Shown one piece after another: positions 22,759-31,284 of a stretch of DNA of 64,000 bases. The DNA is from Streptomyces abyssalis (GTDB lineage: Bacteria > Actinomycetota > Actinomycetes > Streptomycetales > Streptomycetaceae), in assembly GCF_001751365.1 (NCBI RefSeq), contig NZ_LJGT01000036.1:434001-498000 (forward strand), read 5' to 3'. Within the stretch, counting starts at the first letter, position 1, and the number at the start of each line of letters is the position of its first letter. The translations under genes and the position numbers were made by a program. The notes beneath the pieces are model-generated. The model saw only the letters and a list, made by a program, of their open reading frames with translations. It searched no databases and was not told the origin of the DNA.

Positions 22759-23990
22759 GGTCAGTGGACTTCGCATTCGACGCCCGAACGGAAGAGCTGC
22801 GCAAGAAGCTCCAGGCCTTCATGGACGAGCACGTCTATCCGGCGGAGGCCGTCGCCGACGAGCAGCGCGCCGGTCTGGAGTCGCCGTGGGAGACTCCGCC
22901 GGTCGTGGAGGAGCTGAAGCAGAAGGCACGCAAGTACGGCCTGTGGAACCTGTTCCTGCCCGACCGCACCTACGGGGCGGGGCTGACGAACCTCCAGTAC
23001 GCGCCGCTCGCGGAGATCCTCGGCCGCAGCCCGCGCCTGGCGCCGACGGCCGTCAACTGCGCCGCCCCGGACACCGGGAACATGGAGGTGCTCACGGAGT
23101 TCGGGAACGCCGAGCAGCGCAGGCAGTGGCTGGAGCCGCTGCTCAGCGGCGAGATCCGCTCCGGCTTCGCGATGACCGAGCCGGACGTCGCCTCGTCCGA
23201 CGCGACCAACATCGAGACCCGCATCAGGCGTGACGGCGACGACTACGTCATCTCCGGCCGCAAGTGGTTCATCTCGGGTGCCATGAACCCCGATTGCAAG
23301 ATCTTCATCGTCATGGGCAAGACCGACCCCGACAACCCGGACAGCCGCCGCCAGCAGTCGATGGTGCTGGTGCCGAGGGACACCCCGGGTCTCGAAGTGC
23401 GCCGCGCGATGCGGGTCTACGGCTACGAGGACCACTACCACGGCGGCCACGCCGAGATGATCTTCGACGGCGCGCGGGTGCCGCGCAGCAATCTCATCGG
23501 CGAGGAGGGCGGTGGTTTCGCCATCGCGCAGGCACGCCTCGGGCCGGGCCGAATCCACCACTGCATGCGGCTGATCGGCATGGCGGAGCGCGCCGTGGAG
23601 CTCATGTGCCACCGGGCGCAGGGCCGTTCGGCCTTCGGCAGGCCGCTGGCCGAGCAGGGCGTGGTGCGGGAGTGGATCGCCGACGCGCGCGTTCAGATCG
23701 AGCAGCTGAGGCTGCTGGTGCTCAAGACGGCGTGGCTGATGGACACCGTCGGCAACAAGGGCGCTCACACCGAGATCCAGGCCATCAAGATCGCCACTCC
23801 GCGTGCGGTCGTGGACATCCTCGACAAGGCGGTCCAGCTGCACGGCGCGGGCGGTGTCAGCCAGGACTTCCCCCTGGCGGAGCTGTGGGCCGCGGCCCGT
23901 ACGCTCCAACTGGCCGACGGCCCGGACGAGGTGCATCAGCGCTCCCTGGCACGACGGGAGCTGAAGCGGCACGCCGCCGGCCAGGGGTGA
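22755..23990 (+). CDS. acyl-CoA dehydrogenase family protein (ACAD11-like)
   Basis: A 411-residue FAD enzyme with full acyl-CoA dehydrogenase architecture: N-terminal helices, SGFAMTEPDVASSDATNI, FISGAMNPDCKIFIVMG, and the C-terminal helical domain with LHGAGGVSQDFPLAELWAAA and DGPDEVHQRSLARREL. The DGPDEVH context is characteristic of the ACAD10/11 branch. It is translationally coupled to the phosphotransferase, and together they probably handle 4-hydroxyacyl-CoAs or related branched substrates. Two strong terminators follow. Confidence 0.9.
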   Translation: MRSVDFAFDARTEELRKKLQAFMDEHVYPAEAVADEQRAGLESPWETPPVVEELKQKARKYGLWNLFLPDRTYGAGLTNLQYAPLAEILGRSPRLAPTAVNCAAPDTGNMEVLTEFGNAEQRRQWLEPLLSGEIRSGFAMTEPDVASSDATNIETRIRRDGDDYVISGRKWFISGAMNPDCKIFIVMGKTDPDNPDSRRQQSMVLVPRDTPGLEVRRAMRVYGYEDHYHGGHAEMIFDGARVPRSNLIGEEGGGFAIAQARLGPGRIHHCMRLIGMAERAVELMCHRAQGRSAFGRPLAEQGVVREWIADARVQIEQLRLLVLKTAWLMDTVGNKGAHTEIQAIKIATPRAVVDILDKAVQLHGAGGVSQDFPLAELWAAARTLQLADGPDEVHQRSLARRELKRHAAGQG

Positions 23991-24002
23991 CCCCCGTCCG
24001 CG

Positions 24003-24034
24003 CCGCGCCGGTCCGGCGGGCCGGACCGGCGCGG
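24003..24034 (+). terminator. hairpin terminator 1 after acyl-CoA dehydrogenase
   Basis: A perfect 14-bp stem, CCGCGCCGGTCCGG with CCGGACCGGCGCGG, around a CGGG loop, 12 bp after the stop codon. Confidence 0.7.
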
Positions 24035-24049
24035 AGGACCAAGATTCCC

Positions 24050-24093
24050 GCAGGTGCCGGGGCCGGGCGAAGCGCCCCGGCCCCGGCACCTGC
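24050..24093. terminator. hairpin terminator 2, 18-bp stem
   Basis: GCAGGTGCCGGGGCCGGG pairs perfectly with the complementary arm at 24076-24093 around an 8-nt loop. With the first hairpin it forms a tandem terminator that isolates the following S1-domain gene. Confidence 0.7.
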
Positions 24094-24134
24094 TTGACGG
24101 GAGATCTCGCGTTCCTTTCAAGTGCCGCATCCGC

Positions 24135-24204
24135 TAAGGTCGTTCACATGACTGCCGGGTCGGCCGTGGGCCGCACACAGATCGGGTACCCGGCCGGCGT
24201 TTGA
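24135..24204 (+). promoter_or_regulatory. promoter -10 and possible 18-codon leader ORF
   Basis: TAAGGT (24135-24140) would start transcription near the ATG at 24148. From there an 18-codon frame, MTAGSAVGRTQIGYPAGV, ends at 24204 and could be translated leaderless. A hairpin CGGGC/GCCCG follows near 24213. The S1-domain gene starts 87 bp later, so this could be an attenuating leader. It is speculative. Confidence 0.3.
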
Positions 24205-24291
24205 TCACCGCGCGGGCGAGAGGCCCGCCCCCGTCACGAGAAGCGCGTACAGCACACGTACAGCCACTCGTGATGTGAAGGAGGTGAGTTC

Positions 24292-24501
24292 ATGAGCTGG
24301 CAGGAATTCCTCGCCCGTCACCAGGCCGGTGACGTCATCGAAGGCGTGGTCACGCAGGAAGTGCCCTTCGGTTCCTTCGTCGAGTACGAAGGCGTGACCG
24401 GTCTCGCGTATCAGGAGTCCTGGCCCGTAGGCACGCGCGTCTCGGTCCGCATCCTGGAGATCGACCCCGAGAAGCAGCGGTTCAGCCTGGCCTCTGCCTG
24501 A
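24292..24501 (+). CDS. small S1-domain RNA-binding protein
   Basis: A 69-residue protein that is almost entirely one S1 OB-fold: AGDVIEGVVTQEVPFGSFVE, VTGLAYQESWPVGTRVSVRILEIDPEKQRFSL in segments. Standalone S1 proteins bind RNA, often on the ribosome or in stress adaptation. The Shine-Dalgarno AAGGAGGTGA is unusually complete, implying strong translation. The leader is about 145 nt long and a perfect 16-bp terminator follows at 24562. The gene is monocistronic. Confidence 0.83.
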   Translation: MSWQEFLARHQAGDVIEGVVTQEVPFGSFVEYEGVTGLAYQESWPVGTRVSVRILEIDPEKQRFSLASA

Positions 24502-24561
24502 CGACGCTCAGGCCCGACGGTCTGGCGTGAGCGCTGCGTGACGTAGGCGCGGCCTGATGAA

Positions 24562-24600
24562 GCGCCGGTCCGGGGGAAGAGGACTCCCCCGGACCGGCGC
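24562..24600 (+). terminator. terminator of S1-domain gene
   Basis: GCGCCGGTCCGGGGGA and TCCCCCGGACCGGCGC form a perfect 16-bp stem with a 7-nt loop, 60 bp after the stop codon. Confidence 0.75.
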
Positions 24601-24710
24601 CTGGCATTGTCCCTCCCCTCCTCCCCCACCGGAACTCCCGTGTCCTGCAACGGCCCATCGCGCAGCGGCCGAGAGCCGCCGCCCGCGCACACAGGCAGCA
24701 GGCGCAAGCC

Positions 24711-25140
24711 GTGGACCAGCCTGCCGCGGACCGTGACGGCGGGCTCGAGAACGTGCTCGGCGGCAAGGTGACCGCCACCGCGAGCCTGCCGGGCGGATTC
24801 TCCGAAGGCGTCGCCGCCCGGCTGGAGTTGAGCGACGGCCGGAGGGCGTTCGCGAAGGCCGCCGACGTGACGGCCGCCCCCGCGGAGGGCGCCACCCACC
24901 GGCGTGAGGGCGTGGTGGCGAGCCGACTGCCGTCCGGGGCGCCCGCGCCCCGGCTGCTGGGCATCCATGACGACGGTGAATGGGTGGCGCTGGTCTTCGA
25001 GCAGGCCGCCGGGGACTCCCCGTCCAGCCGTGGCGCGAGGACGAACTTGCACGCGTACTCGGCTCCATGACAGGCCTGGCTGAGCACCTGACTCCGGCAC
25101 CGCGGCCGGAAGTGGCCCGCTCCGCACCGCGGTTGGGCAG
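24711..25140 (+). pseudogene. phosphotransferase (APH family) remnant, frameshifted and truncated
   Basis: The first part reads ENVLGGKVTATASLPGGFSE, AFAKAADVTA and LGIHDDGEWVALVFEQAAG, the N-lobe of an aminoglycoside-phosphotransferase-like kinase. Near 25010-25018 the frame must shift to continue as LPVQPWREDELARVLGSMTG and LAEHLTPAP, which is the expected next segment. After about 25130 homology stops: no HGD catalytic loop or DxxD metal site is present. It therefore looks like a decayed gene with one frameshift and a 3' deletion. Reading error could explain the frameshift but not the missing C-lobe. Confidence 0.65.
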
Positions 25141-25275
25141 CCGGGCGCGGCTCGCCGGTGATACGCGGGCGATGGGGAAGCTGGTGCAGGCCGCTTCCGG
25201 AGCCGAGCCCGTCGTCAATTCGCCCGTGCGATACCGAAGTCCCGGCCCGGGGCGGCCGGCCGCACGGCCCCACGC

Positions 25276-26277
25276 TCACGGCTGGATGACCACGCGCCCC
25301 GTCGTGATGCCGTCGAAGACGCGCTGGACCGCGCTCGCCCCCTCCTCCAGCGGCAGACGTTCACTGATGTGCGGCTTGACCGAGCCGTCCGCCGCCAGGG
25401 CGGTCAGCTCCTCGTGGCAGGCCTGCACCGCCGCCGGGTCCTTGGTGTTGTACAGGCCCCAGTGGAGGCCCAGGACGGAGTAGTTCTTGATCAGCGCGTG
25501 GTTGAGGCCGGGCGTGGGGACGGCGCCGCTCGCGAAACCGACCACGAGGATGCGGCCTTCGAAGGCGATGCACTTGACCGACTTCGCGTAGGCGTCGCCG
25601 CCGACCGGGTCGTAGACGACGTCCGCGCCACGCCCGTCGGTTGCGTCCTTCACGGCGGCCACGATGTCGTCCTCGCGCCGGTCCACGACCACGTCGCAGC
25701 CCAGCTCACGCGCCGTCTCCGCCTTTGACCTGCCGCCGACGACGCCGATGACACGGGCGCCCGCGGCCTTGCCGAGCTGTACGGCCGCGCTGCCCACACC
25801 GCCCGCCGCAGCGTGCACGAGCAGAGTCTCCCCCGGCTGGAGCCGGGCCCGGCGGTGCAGCCCGAACCAGCCCGTCTGGTAGCCGATGTGGAGCGCGGCG
25901 GCCTCGGCGTCGTCCAGTGCCTCGGGCGCCTTGCGTACGCTCGCCGCGCTCACGAGCGTACGTTCCGCGAAACCGCCCATGGGAAGGGCGGGCTGGGCGA
26001 TGACGCGGTCACCGGCCGCGGGTGCGTCGCCCCCCGGGGTGCCCTCCGCACCCTCGCCCACGGCGAGGACCTCGCCGCACAGCTCCACGCCGGGCGTGAA
26101 CGGGAACGGCGGCTTGACCTGGTATTCGCCCCGGCACAGCAGCGCGTCGGGGAAGTTGACGGCGGCGGCGCGCACCCGTACGAGCACCTCGCCCGCGCCG
26201 GGTTCCGGGTCGGGAATGTCCTCCAGCCGCATCACCTCGCGCGGCTCGCCGTTCTTGTGGACGCGCCATGCCTTCAC
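25276..26277 (-). CDS. zinc-independent quinone oxidoreductase, MDR family
   Basis: A 333-residue medium-chain reductase: VRAAAVNFPDALLCRGEYQ, GVELCGEVLAVGEGAEG, NADPH fold HAAAGGVGSAAVQLGKAAGA and VYDPVGGDAYAKSVKCIAFEGR. No catalytic zinc ligands are present, as in NADPH:quinone reductases and enoyl reductases. The GTG at 26277 starts VKAWRVHKNGEP. It lies within the acyl-CoA metabolism cluster between the dehydrogenase operon and a TetR gene and may reduce an enoyl or quinone compound. A 178-bp gap separates it from the TetR gene. Confidence 0.85.
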   Translation of the reverse strand: MKAWRVHKNGEPREVMRLEDIPDPEPGAGEVLVRVRAAAVNFPDALLCRGEYQVKPPFPFTPGVELCGEVLAVGEGAEGTPGGDAPAAGDRVIAQPALPMGGFAERTLVSAASVRKAPEALDDAEAAALHIGYQTGWFGLHRRARLQPGETLLVHAAAGGVGSAAVQLGKAAGARVIGVVGGRSKAETARELGCDVVVDRREDDIVAAVKDATDGRGADVVYDPVGGDAYAKSVKCIAFEGRILVVGFASGAVPTPGLNHALIKNYSVLGLHWGLYNTKDPAAVQACHEELTALAADGSVKPHISERLPLEEGASAVQRVFDGITTGRVVIQP

Positions 26278-26455
26278 CGGTGCTACCTCCGGAACGTAGT
26301 TGCCTGATTGTTCTTCGCTCGTCCCGCGACCGGCCGCCGTCCTGCGAGGACGGCCGCTCGCCGCGTACGGGCCCGCGTCGGTACGGGCCCGGGTGCACGC
26401 TCATACCCAGCCGCGCAGCACTGCATGACGCCTCCCGCATGACCGCGGGCCCCGG

Positions 26456-27169
26456 TCAGGGCCTCAGCGCCCGCAGCAGCAGGTCCGCGAGATGGTCCGC
26501 GACCTCCTGCGGCCCGAGGCGTCCGTCGGGCCTGTACCAGGTGCTCAGGTGGTGGACGGAGCCGAAGTGGTAGTCCACGACCAGGTCCGCGGGCGTGGCC
26601 GCGTTGAACACGCCGCTGCGCTGCCCCTCGGCGACCAGGTCGCGGAAGCGTTCGTGGTAATGGCGGCGCTCCGCCCGCACCTGCTTCTGCTTCTCGGGGC
26701 TGAGCTGGTGCATGGAGCGGAAGAAGATCAGTGCGTCGTCGAGGTTCTCGATGGTGGTGACGACGACGTCGGCGGCGGCCCGGCGCAGCCGCTCCTCGAC
26801 GGGCTCCTGCGCGTCGGCGTAAGCGTCAAGGCGGTCCTGCTGGAGCCGGAGCAGCCGCCCGTAGATCTCGTGCAGCAGATCGTCCTTGGAGCCGAAGTAG
26901 TGGTAGAGGGCGCCCTTGGTGACCCCGGCCGCCTCGACTATCTCCTGCACCGACGTGCGGTCGTAGCCTCGCTCGGAGAACAGCCGCGTGGCGGCGGCCA
27001 TCAGCCGCTGCGGTACGGGCGCGGGGGCCGGAGCCGCCTCCCCGGCCACGTCCCCGGCCGTCTCCCCAGGCACGTCCGCAGCCGATTCCGCAGCCGCGCC
27101 GGGCGCCGTGCCGCCGGCACCTCTCCTGCCGTGGGCGCCGGTGCGGGGCGCCGTTCCAGATGTGGCCAT
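26456..27169 (-). CDS. TetR-family regulator
   Basis: A 237-residue regulator. An unusual Ala/Gly/Pro-rich tail of about 52 residues precedes the helix-turn-helix (LFSERGYDRTSVQEIVEAAG then VTKGALYHYFGSKDDLLHEI). The ligand domain (EERLRRAAADVVVTTIENLD, FRSMHQLSPEKQKQVRAERR) resembles the TetR_C_17/KstR2-like group that responds to acyl-CoAs. It sits 67 bp after the acyl-CoA ligase gene in the opposite order. The repeated half-site ATACCGACT before two neighbouring operons is a candidate target. A shorter start inside the tail is possible. Confidence 0.85.
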   Translation of the reverse strand: MATSGTAPRTGAHGRRGAGGTAPGAAAESAADVPGETAGDVAGEAAPAPAPVPQRLMAAATRLFSERGYDRTSVQEIVEAAGVTKGALYHYFGSKDDLLHEIYGRLLRLQQDRLDAYADAQEPVEERLRRAAADVVVTTIENLDDALIFFRSMHQLSPEKQKQVRAERRHYHERFRDLVAEGQRSGVFNAATPADLVVDYHFGSVHHLSTWYRPDGRLGPQEVADHLADLLLRALRP

Positions 27170-27236
27170 GTGCCCTCACCTGCCTCTCTCAGTGCGCCTG
27201 CTCACCGCGTACTCCGCGCCGGCCGCCGCCGTCTCG

Positions 27237-28901
27237 TCACTTGCCGCTGTCACCGCGGGAACGCAGTTCCCGCCGGAGGATCTTCCCACTGGTCGTCTTG
27301 GGCAGGTCGCCCAGGATCTCGATCTCGCGCGGGTACTTGTACGCCGCCAGCCGCTCCCTGCAGTGGCCGATCAGCTCCTGCGGTACGGCCGCCGCGCCCG
27401 GGCGGAGGCTGACGTACGCCTTGACCGACTCGCCCCGGTATTCGTCGCCGACGCCCACGACGGCCGCCTCCCGCACCGCGGGATGGCCGTAGAGGACGTC
27501 TTCGACCTCGCGCGGCCAGACCTTGAACCCCGAGGCATTGATCATGTCCTTCTTGCGGTCGACGACGTAGAGCCAGCCGTCGGCGTCCATGAACCCGATG
27601 TCGCCGGTGAGAAGTTCACCGCCGGGTACCGCCGCGGCGGACTCCTCCGGCCTGCGCCAGTATCCGGGCACCACCTGGGGTCCTCGTACGGTGATCTCGC
27701 CGTGCTCCCCCAGAGGTACGGGCCTGCCCTCGTCGTCGACGATGCGTACGACCGTGTCCGGTCCCGGCACCCCCACCGCCAGCGTGCCCGACTCCGGGTC
27801 GACGGGTGCCTGCCGCCCCGGCGGCACCGACGCGCACGGCGCGGTGCACTCGGTGAGCCCGTAGCCGTTGCTCAGATACGGGCCGAAGCCCGCCCCGAAC
27901 TTCTCCACCAGCGCGGGCGGCAGCGGCGCACCGCCCGAGGAGAGATGACGGAAGGAGGCGAAGTGCTCACGCGTGGCGTGCGGGTGCGCCGCCAGCGCCA
28001 TGTAGGCGGTGGACGGGCCGACGGTGTAGGCCGGACGGTGCTCCATGAACGCGTCCAGCACGACGCCGGCCTCGAAGCGGTACGCGAGAGCGAGGGTGCC
28101 GCGGCCGACGACGCAGGCGGACAGCTCGCAGACCATGCCGGTGATGTGGAACAGCGGTGCGAGGACGAAGATGCAGGCGCCGTCGGGCAGTTGGAGTCCC
28201 GTGTGCTGACGCTCGGCGTTGTAGGCGATGTTCGCGTGGGTGTTCATCGCGCCCTTGGGCGTGCCGCTCGTGCCGGACGTGTAGCTGATCAACGCCGTGT
28301 CGGCGCCGGTCAGTTCACGTCCCCCCGGGGACGTGCCGCCCGCTCGCGCGACCGTGAGCAGGTCGTCCGTGTCCTCGGCGGGGGCGGCTCGCTCGAAATC
28401 CAGTACGCGCGGGTCGTCCCGCGACTGCAGGTCCCGTTCGCAGGCGGTCAGCACCATGCGTACGGGCGAATCGGCCGCCGTCGCCCGCAGATACTGCTCC
28501 CAGGCTCGCTCGTCGCACACCAGCGCCGTCGCCTCGGCGTCGTGGAGCACGTGTGCGACTTCGCCTGCCTTGTACATGGGGTTGACGGGCACCACCACCG
28601 CACCCGCCTTCCACGCGCCCAGCAGCGCGAGCACGAAGTGCGGGCTGTTCTGCAGCATCAGCGCGAGCCGGTCACCGTGCTGGAAGCCCCGTCCGGCGAG
28701 GTGCGCGGCCACTCCGTCGGAGAGGGCGTCCGCATCGCGGTAGCTGACGTGGCCGTCGAAGTAGGCGAGGGCGGTGCGGTCGGGGACGGTGCGTACGGCT
28801 TCGCGGAAGGCGTGCAGCACGGTCTCCGGCGGGTGCACGGGGGCTCGCTGCACGTCGTTGAGCTGCTTCAGCCACGGCTTGTCCTCGTACGTCACCGTCA
28901 A
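27237..28901 (-). CDS. fatty-acid/aryl acyl-CoA ligase (ANL superfamily)
   Basis: A 554-residue adenylate-forming ligase: ISYTSGTSGTPKGAMNTHAN (A3 core), NGYGLTECTAP (A5), TGDIGFMDADGWLYVVDRKK (A7-A8), and PKTTSGKILRREL with the catalytic Lys (A10). It activates a carboxylic acid to acyl-AMP then acyl-CoA. The start is a TTG that overlaps the stop of the SDR gene by TTGA, so the two are coupled; a GTG two codons further is an alternative. Context suggests a medium- or long-chain or alicyclic acid. Confidence 0.9.
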   Translation of the reverse strand: MTVTYEDKPWLKQLNDVQRAPVHPPETVLHAFREAVRTVPDRTALAYFDGHVSYRDADALSDGVAAHLAGRGFQHGDRLALMLQNSPHFVLALLGAWKAGAVVVPVNPMYKAGEVAHVLHDAEATALVCDERAWEQYLRATAADSPVRMVLTACERDLQSRDDPRVLDFERAAPAEDTDDLLTVARAGGTSPGGRELTGADTALISYTSGTSGTPKGAMNTHANIAYNAERQHTGLQLPDGACIFVLAPLFHITGMVCELSACVVGRGTLALAYRFEAGVVLDAFMEHRPAYTVGPSTAYMALAAHPHATREHFASFRHLSSGGAPLPPALVEKFGAGFGPYLSNGYGLTECTAPCASVPPGRQAPVDPESGTLAVGVPGPDTVVRIVDDEGRPVPLGEHGEITVRGPQVVPGYWRRPEESAAAVPGGELLTGDIGFMDADGWLYVVDRKKDMINASGFKVWPREVEDVLYGHPAVREAAVVGVGDEYRGESVKAYVSLRPGAAAVPQELIGHCRERLAAYKYPREIEILGDLPKTTSGKILRRELRSRGDSGK

Positions 28902-29764
28902 CGTGCCGTCCCCTTCGCGGCGTCGGCGGGGCCCGTCCCTGCCGCGGCGGCGTCATGGTGCCCGGCCGGCTCCCGGCCGCCGGTTGCCTCCTGGGCCTCC
29001 TGGGCGAGCAGGGACTCCAGCTTGCGCTGCATCTTGTTCATGCCGCCCAGCCAGTGGTCGGGGTCGCCCGCGCGTGCCGCGTAGAAGCCCGCGGTCTCGG
29101 GATGCGGCAGTACGAGGAAGCGCCGTGACCGCATCGCCTCGAAGAGGGAGTCGGCGACGTCCTCCGGTTCGATCGCGGTCTCCGCGAGCACCAGGTCACC
29201 GGCGGTTCCTGTCGCGGCCAGCATGTCGGTGCGTACGCCCTGCGGGCACACGGCATGCACGTCGATGCCACGGTGCTTGTAGGTCACCGACAGCCACTCG
29301 GCGAAGGCGAGAGCGGCGTGCTTGGTCACGCTGTAGGGAGCCGATCCGAGCATGGTGAGCAGCCCGGCCGCCGAGACAGTCGCGACGAACCGCCCCCGGC
29401 CCTGTTCCAGCCACCCGGGCACCAGTTCGCGTGCGGCCCGCACGTGCGCCATCACGTTGACGTCCCAGGCGTTCTCCCACAGCTCTTCGCCCGCTTCCGG
29501 GCCGCCGTGGTGCCCAACGCCCGCGTTGGCGCAGAAGGTGTCGATCGTGCCGCCCAGGGCTTCGCGGGCGACCGGCACGATCGACGAGGCGTCGCCGGGC
29601 ACCGCGACGGCGCCGATCTCCTCGGCGACCGCCCCGGCCTTGGCGGCGTCGAGGTCGTTGACGGCGACCCGGGCGCCCTCGGCCGCGAAACGGCGGGCCA
29701 TCGCCGCCCCGATGCCGCCGCCCCCTCCGGTGACGACCACTGTGCTGCCGCGCAAAGACTCCAT
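28898..29764 (-). CDS. short-chain dehydrogenase/reductase
   Basis: A 288-residue SDR with cofactor motif VVVTGGGGGIGAAMA, acidic NDLDAAKAG favouring NAD, CANAGVG, catalytic Ser in VSAAGL and YSVTK (Tyr and Lys). The C-terminus carries a long Ala/Gly-rich extension. ATG 29764 follows AAGGGGAG at a 9-bp spacing; a longer frame to 29791 lacks support. It is the first gene of the SDR-ligase operon, with a TetR-type site 53 bp upstream. It may oxidise a 3-hydroxyacyl-CoA or an alcohol in the pathway. Confidence 0.87.
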   Translation of the reverse strand: MESLRGSTVVVTGGGGGIGAAMARRFAAEGARVAVNDLDAAKAGAVAEEIGAVAVPGDASSIVPVAREALGGTIDTFCANAGVGHHGGPEAGEELWENAWDVNVMAHVRAARELVPGWLEQGRGRFVATVSAAGLLTMLGSAPYSVTKHAALAFAEWLSVTYKHRGIDVHAVCPQGVRTDMLAATGTAGDLVLAETAIEPEDVADSLFEAMRSRRFLVLPHPETAGFYAARAGDPDHWLGGMNKMQRKLESLLAQEAQEATGGREPAGHHDAAAAGTGPADAAKGTAR

Positions 29765-29816
29765 CCCCGCAACTCCCCTTCGCACTCTCACTCCGGCTCT
29801 CCCCGCGGCGGCAGAC

Positions 29817-29829
29817 TAACCAGTCGGTA
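29817..29829. promoter_or_regulatory. TetR-type half-palindromic operator before SDR-ligase operon
   Basis: TAACCAGTCGGTA, read on the coding strand as TACCGACTGGTTA, is an imperfect palindrome 53 bp before the SDR start. Extended by one base it shares ATACCGACT with the operator at 21664-21681. Confidence 0.5.
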
Positions 29830-30498
29830 TGGCCGGGGGAAGAGGAGAACCGCTTCCCGGATGCGGGAGAGGGCCGGCGCCAGGACGTGACCGGCGCCGC
29901 AGGCAGGTCCGGCGCCGCATCGCTGACCAGGGACTTCACCGCCCGGGACCCGCGGGCGGGGGGCAGGTCCCGCGGCCGGCGCCCGGCACGTGGTGACGGG
30001 AGTCACCGGCAAGGGCATGTGCCCCGTGACCCCGGGCAATCATCATCAGGCCGAAGGAACGCCCGAAGTCCGGCGCCCCGGAGGCGTCTTCGAGGCGCGC
30101 GTCCCGGGGCCGCGGACGGCGGAGCCGGCGATTCCGGGAAACGTCTTCGCGAACTCCTCACCGGCCTCCGCTCACCGGCCTCCGCGCCGACCGGGAAGTC
30201 GCCCCTTGCCACCTGGCCGGCAGTTCCGAATACGGACCGAATGGGGCACCGCGCGACGGTGATCGTCTCCCTGTCCACCCGGTGGTTTCCTCTCCACCCT
30301 GCGGCAGTCATTACTCGCCGGACACCGCGCGGGAGACGTCGGCGGGAACGTTTCGGCGCCAACCGGCCGCGAGCCCGCCCTCGTTGGCACACCCGGACCG
30401 GATCATGTATCCGTGCAGGCAGAGAGCACATTTCCTCCGTGCTCCTCCACCGCGGACTCACGCGTCAGAGCCCTTCGTTGCGAGGCCTTCACGACTGA

Positions 30499-30536
30499 TG
30501 AGAGTTCTGTGAGAAGTCATGAGAACCACGTGAGAA
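30499..30536. repeat. four TGAGA(A/G) direct repeats with 10-11 bp period
   Basis: TGAGAG at 30499 and TGAGAA at 30510, 30520 and 30531 all face one side of the helix. Such arrays are typical of OmpR-fold activators (SARP, PhoP-like). The array is about 180 bp before the unknown gene at 30715. Confidence 0.5.
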
Positions 30537-30714
30537 TTCCCGCGGGGGGCGAGTGCCCGCGTGATGCGGGGGTAGTTCACGAGCCCGGGAAGGCCGGTGG
30601 AGCGGAACGCCCGGACAACCTGAAATAAATGACTTCGCAACGGGGGGATCCGATTGCGCGGCACTTACGTCATATCGCCGACGAGTCGGGTCCACTCCGT
30701 CGGAGGTGGGATGA

Positions 30715-31221
30715 TTGGCCGGTTTCAGAGCCCTCGCAGAGCAGGTACGCGACGCAGACAGGGCACCCTCCCAGCGTCGCCAGGCGTTGCGTAAATGCCT
30801 GGAGCGCTTCGCCCCGTACGGGCACCGCGCGACGTGGCAGCACCTGTGCGCCCGCGCCGGTTTCGGCCCCGACGACCGCGAACCCGACCCGGAGCTGCTG
30901 ATCGCCGCCCTCGAAGAGCTCGAGGAAGCGCGGTCGGTGTGGCTGGAGTACGAGTCGCAGGTCGCGATGCGCCGCAGAGCCGAGAAGCGCCACGGCATCA
31001 GACAGCCGGCGCCGCACGACGAATGGCACCGCCTGACGTGGGGCGGCAGGTCGCTGCTTCCCTGTGACCCGTCGACGCCGCCCACGCCGCGGCTTGCGGA
31101 CGTGCTGCGCCGGATGATCACCGCCATGGACAAGGACGTCGGCAAGGACGTCCTCCGCCTTGCCGGCCGCGGCCGCGGGCTGCGCCCCGGACTCGGTTCG
31201 ATGGCCGCCTCGCAGGGCTGA
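30715..31221 (+). CDS. conserved hypothetical protein
   Basis: A 168-residue hydrophilic protein of no recognised family. It is rich in Arg and Glu, predicted mainly helical, with LRKCLERFAPYGHRATWQHL, LLIAALEELEEARSVWLEYE and a basic tail (RLAGRGRGLRPGLG). The TTG at 30715 is chosen because GGAGGT lies 8 bp upstream; an ATG four bases earlier is in another, short frame. Codon use is normal for the genome. It follows a long non-coding region with direct repeats that may control it. Confidence 0.6.
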   Translation: MAGFRALAEQVRDADRAPSQRRQALRKCLERFAPYGHRATWQHLCARAGFGPDDREPDPELLIAALEELEEARSVWLEYESQVAMRRRAEKRHGIRQPAPHDEWHRLTWGGRSLLPCDPSTPPTPRLADVLRRMITAMDKDVGKDVLRLAGRGRGLRPGLGSMAASQG

Positions 31222-31284
31222 CCCTCAACCGGCAGGACGACAGCGCCACGACAACAGCACAGGACCTCCCGCCCCCTACGGGCG

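Larger units (their letters stand above)
29765..30714. other. 950-bp region without a convincing gene
   Basis: Open frames here lack family similarity, proper codon bias and ribosome-binding sites. The right half is less G+C-rich than the flanks and contains four TGAGA direct repeats at 30499-30536 and a palindromic GCGGG/CCCGC stretch nearby. An untranslated RNA, a decayed gene or a long regulatory leader for the next gene are possible. Confidence 0.5.

Noticed and set aside
30003..30461. Minus-strand 152-codon frame in the 950-bp gap
   Set aside because: No ribosome-binding site, strongly Arg/Pro-rich, no motif, third-position bias not convincing.
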